Shown here piece after piece: positions 8,229-20,260 of a stretch of DNA of 64,000 nt (position 1 is its first letter; the number at the start of each line of letters is the position of its first letter). The notes below the pieces were generated by a model. It was not told where the DNA came from and did not search any database. It worked only from the letters and a program-made list of their open reading frames with translations. Source of the DNA: Atlantibacter subterraneus (GTDB taxonomy: Bacteria; Pseudomonadota; Gammaproteobacteria; Enterobacterales; Enterobacteriaceae); the NCBI RefSeq assembly GCF_007570865.1, contig NZ_VLPS01000001.1:1-64000 (forward strand). The letters run 5' to 3'. Position numbers and translations under genes: made by a program.

Positions 8229-8246
8229 GAGTGTTTACTCACTCAT
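8227..8246. promoter_or_regulatory. RamR operator
   Basis: The inverted repeat ATGAGTG-TTTACT-CACTCAT is identical in both arms and spacing to the RamR site described in Salmonella (two seven-base arms, six-base spacer). It overlaps the ramA -10 box and lies about 130 bases before the ramA start. Confidence 0.9.
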
Positions 8247-8376
8247 TATCAATGTCTGACGTAGGGTTTTCTGTAACCTGTGCGGGAACTCAACTTTTCA
8301 GGTAACAAAAGACGGCGTTGTACATCGAAGTGAGCAGGGGATAAATGTTTTTAACGGCGAGTAAAGGGGAACAGGC

Positions 8377-8721
8377 ATGGAACTACCCGCTCAGGTTATT
8401 GAAACCATTACCGGCTGGATTGATGACAATTTGCATAAACCGCTGCGCATTGATGAGATCGCACGCCACGCGGGCTATTCAAAATGGCATTTGCAGCGGC
8501 TCTTTCAGCATCACACCGGCGAAAGTCTCGGGCGCTACATCCGCGAGAAAAAGCTGCGGCTGGCGGCGCAGGACTTACGCAGCACCGACGCGCGCGTGCT
8601 GGATATCTCCCTGAAATACGGCTTTGAATCCCAGCAGTCGTTTACCCGGCTGTTTACCCGCAAATTCAATATGTCGCCTGGTAGCTATCGCCGTCACGGC
8701 GGCGACAATGCCATCCATTAG
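8377..8721 (+). CDS. ramA: RamA, AraC/XylS-family multidrug-resistance activator
   Basis: The 114-residue protein is a single-domain AraC-type activator with two helix-turn-helix units. It contains the RamA-like stretches ARHAGYSKWHLQRLFQHH (residues about 29-46) and LKYGFESQQSFTRLFTR (about 81-97). RamA, like MarA and SoxS, binds marboxes and turns on acrAB-tolC and related genes. The start at 8377 follows a GGGGA ribosome-binding site. The flanking genes, ramR and ybdJ, match the Salmonella arrangement. romA, which lies beside ramA in Klebsiella and Enterobacter, is absent here. Sequence divergence from Salmonella RamA is mostly at the two termini. Confidence 0.9.
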   Translation: MELPAQVIETITGWIDDNLHKPLRIDEIARHAGYSKWHLQRLFQHHTGESLGRYIREKKLRLAAQDLRSTDARVLDISLKYGFESQQSFTRLFTRKFNMSPGSYRRHGGDNAIH

Positions 8722-8787
8722 CGCCACGGTTTGCAAGGCCCGACAAATTCCCGGACAATGCCCGTTTTAACTCGGGCGTAACATCCA

Positions 8788-9039
8788 ATGAAACATCCAC
8801 TCGAAACGCTGGTGACCGCAGGCGGTATTTTGCTGCTGGCTTTTCTCTCCTGTCTGTTGTTGCCCGCGCCTGCGCTGACGGTGTCGCTGGCAAAACAGCT
8901 TATGGAGACCTTCCATCTGGTAGATTTAAACCAGCTTTACACCATTATTTTTTGTATCTGGTTTCTACTGCTGGGCGCGCTGGAATATGTCGTTATTCGC
9001 TTTATCTGGCGGCGCTGGTTTTCCCTCGAACGCATCTAG
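8788..9039 (+). CDS. ybdJ: YbdJ, small inner-membrane protein (DUF1158)
   Basis: The 83-residue protein closely matches E. coli YbdJ along its whole length, opening MKHPLETLVTAGGILL. It has two hydrophobic segments (about 10-30 and 46-70) and a basic C-terminal end IWRRWF, so an inner-membrane hairpin is likely. The function is unknown. In E. coli and Salmonella ybdJ is followed directly by ybdK. Here a lacI-lacZ-chemoreceptor segment separates them. Confidence 0.9.
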   Translation: MKHPLETLVTAGGILLLAFLSCLLLPAPALTVSLAKQLMETFHLVDLNQLYTIIFCIWFLLLGALEYVVIRFIWRRWFSLERI

Positions 9040-10080
9040 CTACAGCTGTCGGGCAAGCGCTTTGATCTGGGCGATCAGCGTATCGCGCGGCGCGGCGCTG
9101 GATTTCGGCGCGGTGGATTGCCGGACGATCAGCCGCGTCGGCAGGCGATGATGGCGACGTGCGGGCTCGGCTAACAGCGCGACGGCGCGCTCGCCCAGCA
9201 GGTGGAAATCCTGAGCCACGGTGGTCAACGCCGGCTGGAAATACTGGCTGTCCGGCGTATCGTCGTAGCCGGTGACCGAAATCTCCCGGCGGTCCAGCTG
9301 CGCCAGCGCGCTTAATACCCCCAGCGCCATCTGATCGTTCGCCACTACAATCGCTGACAGCGTCGGCTGCTGCGCCAGCATCTCCACGGTGCGGATAAAC
9401 CCGCTGCCCGCGCTCCAGTCGCCGAATGCGGTAATGGCCTGATGGCCGCCGTTGCGGTGCAGCGCATCGCGCCAGGCGTGCAGCCGCAGCCGCGCCGAGA
9501 TAGCGCTCTCCGGCCCGGCTAAAAAACCAAACTCCCGATGTCCTAAACCCCATAGATGATCGACGATGGCCCGGCAGCCCTGCTGGTGGTCGAACAACAA
9601 ACTGGCGACGTCGCTGTCCGGCGGCACGTCGAGAAACAGGCAGTGGATATCCGGGTTGTCCCGCGCCAGCTGTTCCGCCATCGCGCTCTCCAGCGGCAGA
9701 TTGACGATCGCGCCGCCAATGTTCTGCGCCCGGCACTCCGCCAGCGCCGCCTGCAACGAGCCATAATCCGTCTGATTGAGCATCGCGATCGACACGTCCA
9801 GCCCGCGCGCCTGGGCGTGGGTTTTCACCGACGCGGCGATTTGCGACGGCGCATGTAGCGTTAGCGACGCGCTGATCAGGCCGATAGCGGGTAGCACTTT
9901 TCCGGCCAGCAACTGGGCGGAGCGGTTTGGCACGTAGTGCAGTTCGCGCATCGCTTTGTGCACCGCATCCTGAGTGCGTGCCGCCACTTTATTCGGGCTG
10001 TTTAATACCCGCGAAACGGTTTGCAGAGAGACGCCAGCGGCTCTGGCGACATCATCAAGGGTGGCGACGCGTCGGGTCAT
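9040..10080 (-). CDS. lacI: LacI-family repressor of the adjacent lacZ
   Basis: The 346-residue protein has the LacI layout: an N-terminal helix-turn-helix (residues 5-24, TLDDVARAAGVSLQTVSRVL), a hinge helix with NRSAQLLAGK, then a periplasmic-binding-type core. Its N-terminus is very like that of Lac repressor. The C-terminus ends IAQIKALARQL, shorter than the E. coli LacI tetramerisation helix, so the repressor may be dimeric. It is divergent from lacZ, with 186 bases between the starts, unlike E. coli where the two genes run in the same direction. Beta-galactoside response is inferred from the neighbour. Confidence 0.85.
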   Translation of the reverse strand: MTRRVATLDDVARAAGVSLQTVSRVLNSPNKVAARTQDAVHKAMRELHYVPNRSAQLLAGKVLPAIGLISASLTLHAPSQIAASVKTHAQARGLDVSIAMLNQTDYGSLQAALAECRAQNIGGAIVNLPLESAMAEQLARDNPDIHCLFLDVPPDSDVASLLFDHQQGCRAIVDHLWGLGHREFGFLAGPESAISARLRLHAWRDALHRNGGHQAITAFGDWSAGSGFIRTVEMLAQQPTLSAIVVANDQMALGVLSALAQLDRREISVTGYDDTPDSQYFQPALTTVAQDFHLLGERAVALLAEPARRHHRLPTRLIVRQSTAPKSSAAPRDTLIAQIKALARQL

Positions 10081-10094
10081 GGTGTTTTCCTGGG

Positions 10095-10138
10095 AAAATG
10101 TCGTGCGTTAACACGAAATGAGTTGGCTACGACATTTT
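10095..10138. promoter_or_regulatory. Nested inverted repeats between lacI and lacZ
   Basis: An inner palindrome TCGTG-CGTTAA-CACGA (10101-10116) lies next to an outer inverted pair AAAATGTCGT (10095-10104) and ACGACATTTT (10129-10138). Such symmetry just upstream of lacI fits operator sites for a LacI-type repressor. Binding is inferred. Confidence 0.45.
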
Positions 10139-10216
10139 ACCCGCTTTATCCGCCATTTCTGTGAGAACTGCCGGAGAGTTGCTGCGCCATAATTGCTGAA
10201 AATGCGCGATTACGCG

Positions 10217-10230
10217 ATAACGGTCGTTAT
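10217..10230. promoter_or_regulatory. Palindrome in the lacZ promoter region, candidate LacI operator
   Basis: ATAACG-GT-CGTTAT is a perfect inverted repeat 37 bases upstream of the lacZ start. It overlaps a TATATG sequence that could serve as a -10 box, a good position for repression. The match to a specific repressor is inferred. Confidence 0.4.
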
Positions 10231-10245
10231 ATGTAGTACGTATGA

Positions 10246-13356
<3,111 letters not shown>

Positions 13357-13366
13357 TCCTGAATAT

Positions 13367-13386
13367 GTCGCCCCGCGCGGGGCGAC
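13367..13386. terminator. Hairpin between convergent lacZ and chemoreceptor genes
   Basis: A perfect 20-base palindrome with stem GTCGCCCC/GGGGCGAC and loop GCGC sits in the 35-base gap between the two stop codons. It lacks a clear T-run on either strand, so efficiency as an intrinsic terminator is uncertain. Confidence 0.55.
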
Positions 13387-13391
13387 GTGGT

Positions 13392-15296
13392 TCACGCCAC
13401 AAAGCGGTCGACTAACTCCGTCATGGCGGCGCTTTGCTGATCCAGACTCAGGCTTTCGCTGGCGGCCTGGGAGACCAGCGCGGCGTTTTGCTGGGTTACC
13501 TGTTCCAGCTGGCTGAGCGCCAGATGCACTTGCGCGACGCCCAGCGACTGTTCCCCGGCGGCGCGGGCGATATCGCTGATGTAATCACGCATCCGGTCGC
13601 TCTGCTCGGCGGCCTGCTGCAACGCTTTGCCGGACGCCGTCACCCGATCCACCCCTTCGCCAATCTTCGCCATATTCTCATTCACCAGCTCGCGGATTTG
13701 CTGGGCCTGCGTGGCGCAGCGCTGCGACAGGTTGCGCACTTCCGTCGCCACCACCGCAAAACCGCGCCCGGCTTCCCCGGCGCGCGCTGCTTCCACCGCC
13801 GCATTCAGCGCCAGCAGGTTAGTCTGGAATGAGATATCGTCAATCGACTTGATGATGCTGGAAATCTGCTCGCTGGAGGCGCGGATCGCTTCCATGCTCT
13901 GGCTGGCCTGCGCCGCCACGGTATTGGCCTGGCTGACCTCCTGCTGCATGGCAAGGGTCAGTTTTTCGGCTTCGCGGGCGCTGTCCGCCGTCAGATTGAT
14001 GGTAGTGGAAATCTGCTCCATGCTGGCGGCGGTTTCCACCAGCGAGGCCGCCTGTTCATCGGTGCGCTGGGCCAGGTTCTGGTTGCCGTCGGCGATGTTA
14101 GCGCTGGCGTGGCGCAGCACCGTGGCCCCGGATTTAATCTCGCTGACGATATGCTGAATATTTTCAATCGCGTGGTTATAGGCGCGATTGAGCGACGACA
14201 GCTCATCGCTGCCGGGCACCGTCAGGCGACGGGTTAAATCGCCCTCCATTTCGGCAATCTCCCGCAGCGTCGATCGCAACTGGCGGTGAATGCTGCGCGC
14301 GACAGTCGCGGCAATACTTAGCGCCACGATCAGCGCCAGCAGGCTGACAGCCAGGAAACGCAGCCAGGCGGTGTGCGCCTCATCCGCCAGCCGCGCGGCA
14401 GTGGTCAGCAGGTTGCTGGCAGAAGCGTCTTCCTGGGTTTTTAAAATCTCGATACGTTGGGTCTGAATAGCGAACCAGCTGGTGGCCTGCACGCCAAACC
14501 CGCCCACGTCGGCTTTGGCGATAGCCGCATCACGCAGGGCCAGCGCGTCGGCGGCCTTCGGCTGCGCCAGTGCGGCATCCAGCGCCCTGGCCTGGTCCGG
14601 GGTGAGAAAACGCCGCGCCGCATTCAGCCACGCCTCCTGTTTGCCCACCACATTGCTCAGGCGTTGAAACTGGCCCGGAGCAAACTGGTCGGCGGAAAAA
14701 ATATTCGACAACAGCGCGCGTTCAATTCCGGCCTGCTCTTTGGCATTCAGCAGACTGAAATAACCCGCCAGCTGATTCACTATTTCGCCGGAAGGGGAGA
14801 GGTGGCTGATATCGGAAACAATATTTAATAAGGTGGTGACGCTCTCGGTGTAATTCGCCAGCGCGCGATTGGTTTCAATAGCGACATCGCTGACCTGCTG
14901 ACGCAGAGCGGTAAATTGCTGGCGAGTTTGTTCGAAACGTGCCAGCGCATCGGCGATGTGCCCGGAAAGACGCGTTTTGTCGAGGCTGGCAAACGCGTTA
15001 TCAAAACGCGTCAGCGCCTGGTCGGTTAACTGGCGCTGGGCCGCCAGTTCATCGCGAAATCCCTGGCCTTTTGCCCCCAGATAGCCAGCGCTCATGCCGC
15101 GCTCTTTTTGCAATTCGTGGACCACTTCTCCGGCTTTAATGGCAAGCTGGGTCAGGGTTGCCATATTTTCCATCTGCCTCTGCGCGGCAACGCGTTCGGC
15201 AATCCCGGAACCTCCCAGCCACAATAGCGCCAGCAATAATGGCAACAGCGCGATGAATAATTTCATTTTCATCGAAATACGGTATATCCATAACAT
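13392..15296 (-). CDS. Methyl-accepting chemotaxis protein with NIT sensor domain
   Basis: The 634-residue chemoreceptor has an N-terminal membrane segment (about 11-30), a large periplasmic region of the nitrate/nitrite-sensing (NIT) type with the motif LQKERGMSAGYL, a second membrane segment (about 317-337), a HAMP region, and a cytoplasmic signalling domain. The conserved tip contains DDISFQTNLLALNAAVEAA. It ends LVDRFVA, without the NWETF-type pentapeptide that tethers CheR and CheB, so it is a low-abundance-type receptor. The ligand is unknown; NIT domains often sense nitrate or nitrite. An AGAGGG ribosome-binding site supports the start at 15296. A candidate flagellar promoter lies upstream. 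Confidence 0.88.
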   Translation of the reverse strand: MLWIYRISMKMKLFIALLPLLLALLWLGGSGIAERVAAQRQMENMATLTQLAIKAGEVVHELQKERGMSAGYLGAKGQGFRDELAAQRQLTDQALTRFDNAFASLDKTRLSGHIADALARFEQTRQQFTALRQQVSDVAIETNRALANYTESVTTLLNIVSDISHLSPSGEIVNQLAGYFSLLNAKEQAGIERALLSNIFSADQFAPGQFQRLSNVVGKQEAWLNAARRFLTPDQARALDAALAQPKAADALALRDAAIAKADVGGFGVQATSWFAIQTQRIEILKTQEDASASNLLTTAARLADEAHTAWLRFLAVSLLALIVALSIAATVARSIHRQLRSTLREIAEMEGDLTRRLTVPGSDELSSLNRAYNHAIENIQHIVSEIKSGATVLRHASANIADGNQNLAQRTDEQAASLVETAASMEQISTTINLTADSAREAEKLTLAMQQEVSQANTVAAQASQSMEAIRASSEQISSIIKSIDDISFQTNLLALNAAVEAARAGEAGRGFAVVATEVRNLSQRCATQAQQIRELVNENMAKIGEGVDRVTASGKALQQAAEQSDRMRDYISDIARAAGEQSLGVAQVHLALSQLEQVTQQNAALVSQAASESLSLDQQSAAMTELVDRFVA

Positions 15297-15334
15297 GGAA
15301 GTTTCCCTCTTATAATGGCAGGTTGATTTAAGGC

Positions 15335-15362
15335 TTATCGGAGGGAGGATTTATTTACTTTA
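15335..15362 (-). promoter_or_regulatory. Candidate sigma-28 (FliA) promoter of the chemoreceptor gene
   Basis: On the minus strand TAAAGTAA is followed after 12 bases by TCCGATAA, about 40 bases before the start codon. The FliA consensus is TAAAGTTT-N11-GCCGATAA, so 13 of 16 positions match, with a spacer one base longer. Confidence 0.6.
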
Positions 15363-15520
15363 GCGCTAATGGCCCAGCTATTAGAAATTCCATTCGATGG
15401 AATATTTTGAATAACTCTTTGGAGTTAATTTAACGATCCAGATTAATAAAGCTTTCGTTATTTCCCGGTCGGTGAATAATCGTTTGCAGCGCTAATTAAT
15501 CAACTTAGAAATAACTTTTG

Positions 15521-15552
15521 CTTATGCCTGGAAAGGGTATTCCAGGCATAAG
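15521..15552. terminator. Hairpin downstream of ybdK
   Basis: CTTATGCCTGGAA and TTCCAGGCATAAG form a perfect 13-base-pair stem with a six-base loop, nine bases past the ybdK stop. The minus-strand tail is CAAAAGTT, not a clean T-run. A terminator is likely by position. Confidence 0.55.
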
Positions 15553-15561
15553 ACAACATCA

Positions 15562-16683
15562 TTACAGCGGGGCTGCCCAGATTTCCGTCATTCGTTTGAC
15601 CATTTCCGACAGTACGCCGCCATTGGCAATAAACTCGCGCATCAGCGCCGCGTCGCTGTGGCTGGTGCGCACGATTTGCTCGATATCCAGCAGCGCGCTT
15701 TCGCCGTTCAACCGCTGGGCGTAAGGCATCAGTATTGGGATATGGCGCAGAATGTCGTCGGCAATCAGAGAATGCTCACCGGTACAGACGTCGGTTAAGG
15801 TGCCCTTCAGACCGTAGCGGCATGCCTGGAAGCGGTTAAAGCGATACAGCAGATAGTCGTCGCGCTGCGGCTTGAACGGGCGCTCCTCCAGCAGCCAGTT
15901 AGCCAACGCCTGAAGGAAGCCGGCAACATTGATCGCGCGCGTCATGGTCAGCGGCGTATCCATCACCCGCACCTCCACGGTGCCGAAGCCGGGGCTGGGG
16001 CGGATATCCCAGTGCAAATCCTTAATCGACTCAATGATCCGGCTGCGTTCCAGATGGTGATACATGGTCTCGAACTGCTGCCAGTTTTCAACAAACGGCG
16101 CGGGGCCGTTATCCGGGAAGGCGGAAAAGATGTTCAGCCGCGATGAGGCAAACTGGGTGTCGGTGCCCTGGATCCACGGCGACGCGGCGCACAGGGCGAT
16201 CACGTGCGGCACGAAGCGCGATAAACCGTGCAGCAGATAAATCGCGTCATCGCCGTTGCGACAGCCAATATGCACATGCTGACCAAACACCGTGGCCTGC
16301 TGCATCAGGTATCCGAAGCTTTCCAGCGTGCGGGTGTAGCGCTCGCTCTTGCAGATCTCCTGGCGCTGCCATTTCTGATACGGGTGCGTCCCGCCGCCGC
16401 AAATTGCCAGATGGTGGCGGCCCGCAACGGCCAGGATCACCTGCTGTAGCGCGGAAAACTGGCTGCTGGCCTGGTGAATGTCTTTGCACACCCCCGTGGC
16501 GATCTCCAGCATGCTTTCGGTGATGTCGTGTTTAACTTCCCCCGCGCTAATCTGGCCCGCAATTTCATCAATCAACGTAGAGGAGTCCTGACTCAAATCC
16601 CAGCCCGGCGGCGTGACGATTTGCAGTTCAAGCTCAATCCCCAGGGTATAGGGGTCGGAAGCGGTAAAAGGCGTAAGAGGCAT
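15562..16683 (-). CDS. ybdK: YbdK, weak gamma-glutamyl-cysteine ligase-type carboxylate-amine ligase
   Basis: The 373-residue protein matches E. coli YbdK (372 residues). It belongs to the glutamate-cysteine ligase type 2 (GCS2) family, an ATP-dependent ligase fold similar to glutamine synthetase. The N-terminal strand motif GIELELQ contains metal-binding glutamates, and the HVHIG motif follows mid-protein. The E. coli enzyme shows only weak glutamate-cysteine ligase activity and its true substrate is not known. It is divergent from the McrBC genes and stands alone in its own transcription unit. Confidence 0.92.
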   Translation of the reverse strand: MPLTPFTASDPYTLGIELELQIVTPPGWDLSQDSSTLIDEIAGQISAGEVKHDITESMLEIATGVCKDIHQASSQFSALQQVILAVAGRHHLAICGGGTHPYQKWQRQEICKSERYTRTLESFGYLMQQATVFGQHVHIGCRNGDDAIYLLHGLSRFVPHVIALCAASPWIQGTDTQFASSRLNIFSAFPDNGPAPFVENWQQFETMYHHLERSRIIESIKDLHWDIRPSPGFGTVEVRVMDTPLTMTRAINVAGFLQALANWLLEERPFKPQRDDYLLYRFNRFQACRYGLKGTLTDVCTGEHSLIADDILRHIPILMPYAQRLNGESALLDIEQIVRTSHSDAALMREFIANGGVLSEMVKRMTEIWAAPL

Positions 16684-16893
16684 AGTGGCTCACTTTTATA
16701 GGCGTTAACCTTAAAAAGTATAGTCAGAGGGGGAAATGTTACAGATGAAAGACAAGTCTGAAAAACGCGTAACGGGCCTTCCCTGAAGCTTTGGCGGAGA
16801 ATGCGCAACTTTGTGCTTGGTGCTGGGTTTTCGGCGTCGGGGTTAAGGAGTATAACTTCCGTTGCCGTAACCCATTCAGCGCCGGAGCCAATC

Positions 16894-18963
16894 ATGGAAG
16901 GTGAAGTACTACAGCTAATACAAAAAGGTCAAATTGATTTACGCAAACTGTTTCAACGGTTAATCGATGAAAACGGTATTGCGGACAGCCAATGGGCCGA
17001 GAATTATTTTCAACTAACAAAGGCCATGACCGAGCGAACGCCTCTCGATGAACAGTACATTCAAACGCTCTGGTATTCGCAGGAAAATGGCGTATCCAGC
17101 ATGCGTCTGGGCCGTTTGTCATGGGATGAATTCACGCAGCTGACGCCAGAGCTACTGACATTGACAGAAGCGATCCGTGAAAACCCCAGCATTGAGCAGT
17201 ATGAGCGTATACATCAACATTTCAGGAAATGGAAAACAGAGCATCGGGTAAGGGTAATGCATAAGGCAACCATTAATCGGGTATTTGCCGCCATGGATCC
17301 GCAACGCTGTTCGACCATTATCAATCAGGATCTGTTTAATCGTGTCGCGCATTTCCTGAATAGTCATTTTTCATTGGGCCTTAAACTCAGCGGCAACTGG
17401 CTGGCCAATAACCATGAACTAAAAGCTGTGTTTAACCAACGCCTGCCGGAAATGAACCCGTTACTGGTCAATATGGCGTTGTGGTACTTATATTTGCTGA
17501 TCGTGGAAAACGATAATCTGAAGGCCGGACAAGTCGATATTGTCGTCAAAACGGAAACTACCCGCACGCCGAATGATACCGCCATTATTAAAATCGACCC
17601 GCCGCGCAATCAAATCTATTACGGCCCGCCAGGCACCGGAAAAACGTTTTTCCTTCAACAAGAAATGAAAAAATATACCTCTGAAAGCGTGGTGTCCGAT
17701 GCGACGTGGATAGATAACCAGCTTAACGAGCTGACATGGATGGGCGTTATTGCGCTGGTGCTTATCGATCTGTCTTATAAAGCTACTGTGCAAGAGATCG
17801 TTGATCATAGCTGGTATCAGCGTAAATCGTTATTGAACGGCCGCGGCGACAACAGCGGGTTAAAAAACAACGCATGGTATTACTTACAAAAATACTCTAT
17901 TGCGGAATCGAAGACGCTAAATATTAAAGACCGCTTTGAACCGGGCATCTTTGATAAGCTGGATAAAATGCAGGGTAAAAGAGTTGAATGGATTCTGGTT
18001 CACTCGCAACTGGCTGAAATAGAAGATATTGTTAAGCTCTACAATAAAATTAAATCAGATACCCAGCAATCTGAACCGGTTCGTCGTTACGCTACCGCTA
18101 CCTTCCATCAATCTTATGGCTACGAAGAGTTTATCGAAGGGATCTGCGTCGAAACCGACGAAGATAAAAAAACCAATTACTTTAATAAACCAGGCGTATT
18201 TAAGGCATTGTGCAATCTGGCCAGGCTCGATCCGCAGCATCGTTACGCCATGTTTATTGATGAAATTAACCGCGGCAATATTTCAAAAATATTTGGAGAA
18301 CTGATCTCGTTAATCGAAGTGGATAAGCGCGCCGGAATGGAGAATGAACTCTCAGTGCAACTAAGCTATAGCCGTAAACCGTTTAGCGTCCCGGCGAACG
18401 TTGACATCATCGGGGCTATGAATACCGCCGACCGTTCGCTGGCGTTGATGGATACCGCACTGCGCCGCCGTTTTGATTTTATTGAGATGATGCCGAATAT
18501 CGGTTTACTGAGCGGCGTAAAAATAAAGGGCATCGATTTAGAACCTTTACTGGAAAAACTCAATTTGCGTATCGAAGCGCTTTACGACCGCGATCACACC
18601 CTGGGACATGCGTTTCTTATGCCGGTTAAAGCGGTTGCTGACGATCGGGAACTGGCTTTTAGTGAATTACAGGTCGTGTTCCAGAAAAAAATAGTCCCTT
18701 TGCTGCAAGAGTATTTCTTTGATGACTGGGGAAAGATCCGTCTGGTACTGGCGGATAACCAAAAGCCGCAGCATCTGCAATTTATTGATGAGATAGAAAC
18801 CGATCATGCCGCGCTGTTTGGCGAAGAATATGCCGACACACTGCATCACTCTGCCATCAAACGTTATCAATTAAAGAATACTGACGACGAGGTCTGGCGT
18901 AATCCGCTGGCGTGGCGCGGCATATACCAGACGGTCAATGACGAACAAGATAACGAGGCGTGA
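16894..18963 (+). CDS. mcrB: McrB-type GTPase of a modification-dependent restriction system
   Basis: The 689-residue protein has the AAA+ core of McrB: Walker A GPPGTGKT at residues 244-251, Walker B MFIDEINRG at 453-461, and the McrB hallmark MNTADRS at 509-515 followed by the arginine-rich LRRRFDF. McrB hydrolyses GTP and drives McrC cleavage of modified DNA. The N-terminal 230 residues, which should recognise the modified base or target, do not resemble the E. coli K-12 McrB DNA-binding domain as I recall it, so target specificity may differ. I chose the ATG at 16894 because GGAG precedes it by six bases; an upstream start at 16801 adds 31 non-family residues. mcrC follows after one base. 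Confidence 0.87.
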   Translation: MEGEVLQLIQKGQIDLRKLFQRLIDENGIADSQWAENYFQLTKAMTERTPLDEQYIQTLWYSQENGVSSMRLGRLSWDEFTQLTPELLTLTEAIRENPSIEQYERIHQHFRKWKTEHRVRVMHKATINRVFAAMDPQRCSTIINQDLFNRVAHFLNSHFSLGLKLSGNWLANNHELKAVFNQRLPEMNPLLVNMALWYLYLLIVENDNLKAGQVDIVVKTETTRTPNDTAIIKIDPPRNQIYYGPPGTGKTFFLQQEMKKYTSESVVSDATWIDNQLNELTWMGVIALVLIDLSYKATVQEIVDHSWYQRKSLLNGRGDNSGLKNNAWYYLQKYSIAESKTLNIKDRFEPGIFDKLDKMQGKRVEWILVHSQLAEIEDIVKLYNKIKSDTQQSEPVRRYATATFHQSYGYEEFIEGICVETDEDKKTNYFNKPGVFKALCNLARLDPQHRYAMFIDEINRGNISKIFGELISLIEVDKRAGMENELSVQLSYSRKPFSVPANVDIIGAMNTADRSLALMDTALRRRFDFIEMMPNIGLLSGVKIKGIDLEPLLEKLNLRIEALYDRDHTLGHAFLMPVKAVADDRELAFSELQVVFQKKIVPLLQEYFFDDWGKIRLVLADNQKPQHLQFIDEIETDHAALFGEEYADTLHHSAIKRYQLKNTDDEVWRNPLAWRGIYQTVNDEQDNEA

Positions 18964-18964
18964 T

Positions 18965-20260
18965 ATGACCCGCGTCATTACCGTCTTTGAATATGACAGA
19001 CTTAGCGCGGAACCCGTGGCAGGCGCTGTCGCTATTGGCGCTGCCGCGTTTAGTTATCTTGAATCCTGCTGTCTGTCCGACAGCCATCATCAGGGATGTA
19101 TTTCGCTGATATCCCGACGGGGCGTGAAGTTACTTTATATGCAGAATTACGCGGGGGTTTTACATACTCCGCATGGTGTGCAAATCGAAATTTTACCGAA
19201 GATTGGTAAAGCTATGGCGCAGGCTACAGCGCGGCAGGCACTTTTTACCATGCTGAGCTTTTTGCCGGGGTTTCGTCATCTTGTTCTGGAGCAGGCGCGG
19301 GTCCAGGCAGAAAAAATGCCGATGCTGGAAATTTTCGTCTGCCAGTTCCTCGATAGTCTCAGCCAGTTGATACGTAAAGGATTACGATCGGAATACCGCA
19401 CCGAACAGCAAAATCTTAATTTTCTGAAAGGACGATGGCTGATGAACAGGCATCTGCGCCATAACCTTATTCAGAAACAGCGTTTTTTTGTTGAGTATGA
19501 GGAGTTTTCACCGGATAACGCCGCCAACCGTTTGCTGCACAGCGCCCTTGATAAAATTAGCGGCTTTGCGCTTTCTCAACCAACCCGACGCTGGGCGCAG
19601 GAATTACGTTTTGTCTTTGCCGAAATTCCTCCCAGCAGGAATATTGCCCGGGACTTTGCTTCCCTGCGCGCCGACCGCAATATGAAACATTATCAAACGC
19701 CCCTGGACTGGGCGCGATTAATTCTTGATGACGCCAGCCCCTTATCGATGCATGGCGACGCCCAGGCGTTTTCGTTGTTATTTCCTATGGAAGCGGTGTT
19801 TGAGCAATACGTCGCGCAACGGCTGGGTGCGGAAATTGGTAAGCCCTTTCAGTTACAGGCTCAGGTGTATAGTGAGACACTGGTCAACTATAACGGTAAC
19901 GAACGCTTTACCCTCAAACCGGATCTGATCGTCAAGCACATTAGCAGTAATGAAATAAGCCTCGTCATGGACACTAAATGGAAGATGATCTTTCCGGCTC
20001 GCAATGGCAATGTCGGGCTGGACCAGGACGATTTTTATCAGCTTTTTGCCTATGGGCATAAGTATTTAGGCGGCAACGGCGAGATGTTTCTGATCTATCC
20101 CTTCCACGATCAATTTACTGAACCTATGCCTTATCACTTTGCCTTTTCCGATACCTTGAAGCTGTGGGTCGTACCGTTTGAAATTCACCACGAGAAACGG
20201 TCCTGCCTGCGCTGGCCGGAGAAGGCTTCCTCAACCGGAGAAATCTATGCCCGAAATTAA
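18965..20260 (+). CDS. mcrC: McrC-type nuclease subunit
   Basis: The 431-residue protein is an McrC-family protein with a C-terminal PD-(D/E)xK nuclease core. D320 lies in LKPDLIV, and D336 and K338 in VMDTKWK. The N-terminal part provides contacts to the McrB ring in the family. The ATG at 18965 sits one base after the mcrB stop, so translation is probably coupled. The protein is longer than K-12 McrC (about 350 residues) and only the core is alike. Its last codons overlap the start of the acetyltransferase gene by 14 bases. Confidence 0.85.
   Translation: MTRVITVFEYDRLSAEPVAGAVAIGAAAFSYLESCCLSDSHHQGCISLISRRGVKLLYMQNYAGVLHTPHGVQIEILPKIGKAMAQATARQALFTMLSFLPGFRHLVLEQARVQAEKMPMLEIFVCQFLDSLSQLIRKGLRSEYRTEQQNLNFLKGRWLMNRHLRHNLIQKQRFFVEYEEFSPDNAANRLLHSALDKISGFALSQPTRRWAQELRFVFAEIPPSRNIARDFASLRADRNMKHYQTPLDWARLILDDASPLSMHGDAQAFSLLFPMEAVFEQYVAQRLGAEIGKPFQLQAQVYSETLVNYNGNERFTLKPDLIVKHISSNEISLVMDTKWKMIFPARNGNVGLDQDDFYQLFAYGHKYLGGNGEMFLIYPFHDQFTEPMPYHFAFSDTLKLWVVPFEIHHEKRSCLRWPEKASSTGEIYARN

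Noticed and set aside
13357-13391. lacY or lacA remnant after lacZ
   Set aside because: Only 35 bases separate lacZ from the convergent chemoreceptor gene, and they are filled by a hairpin.
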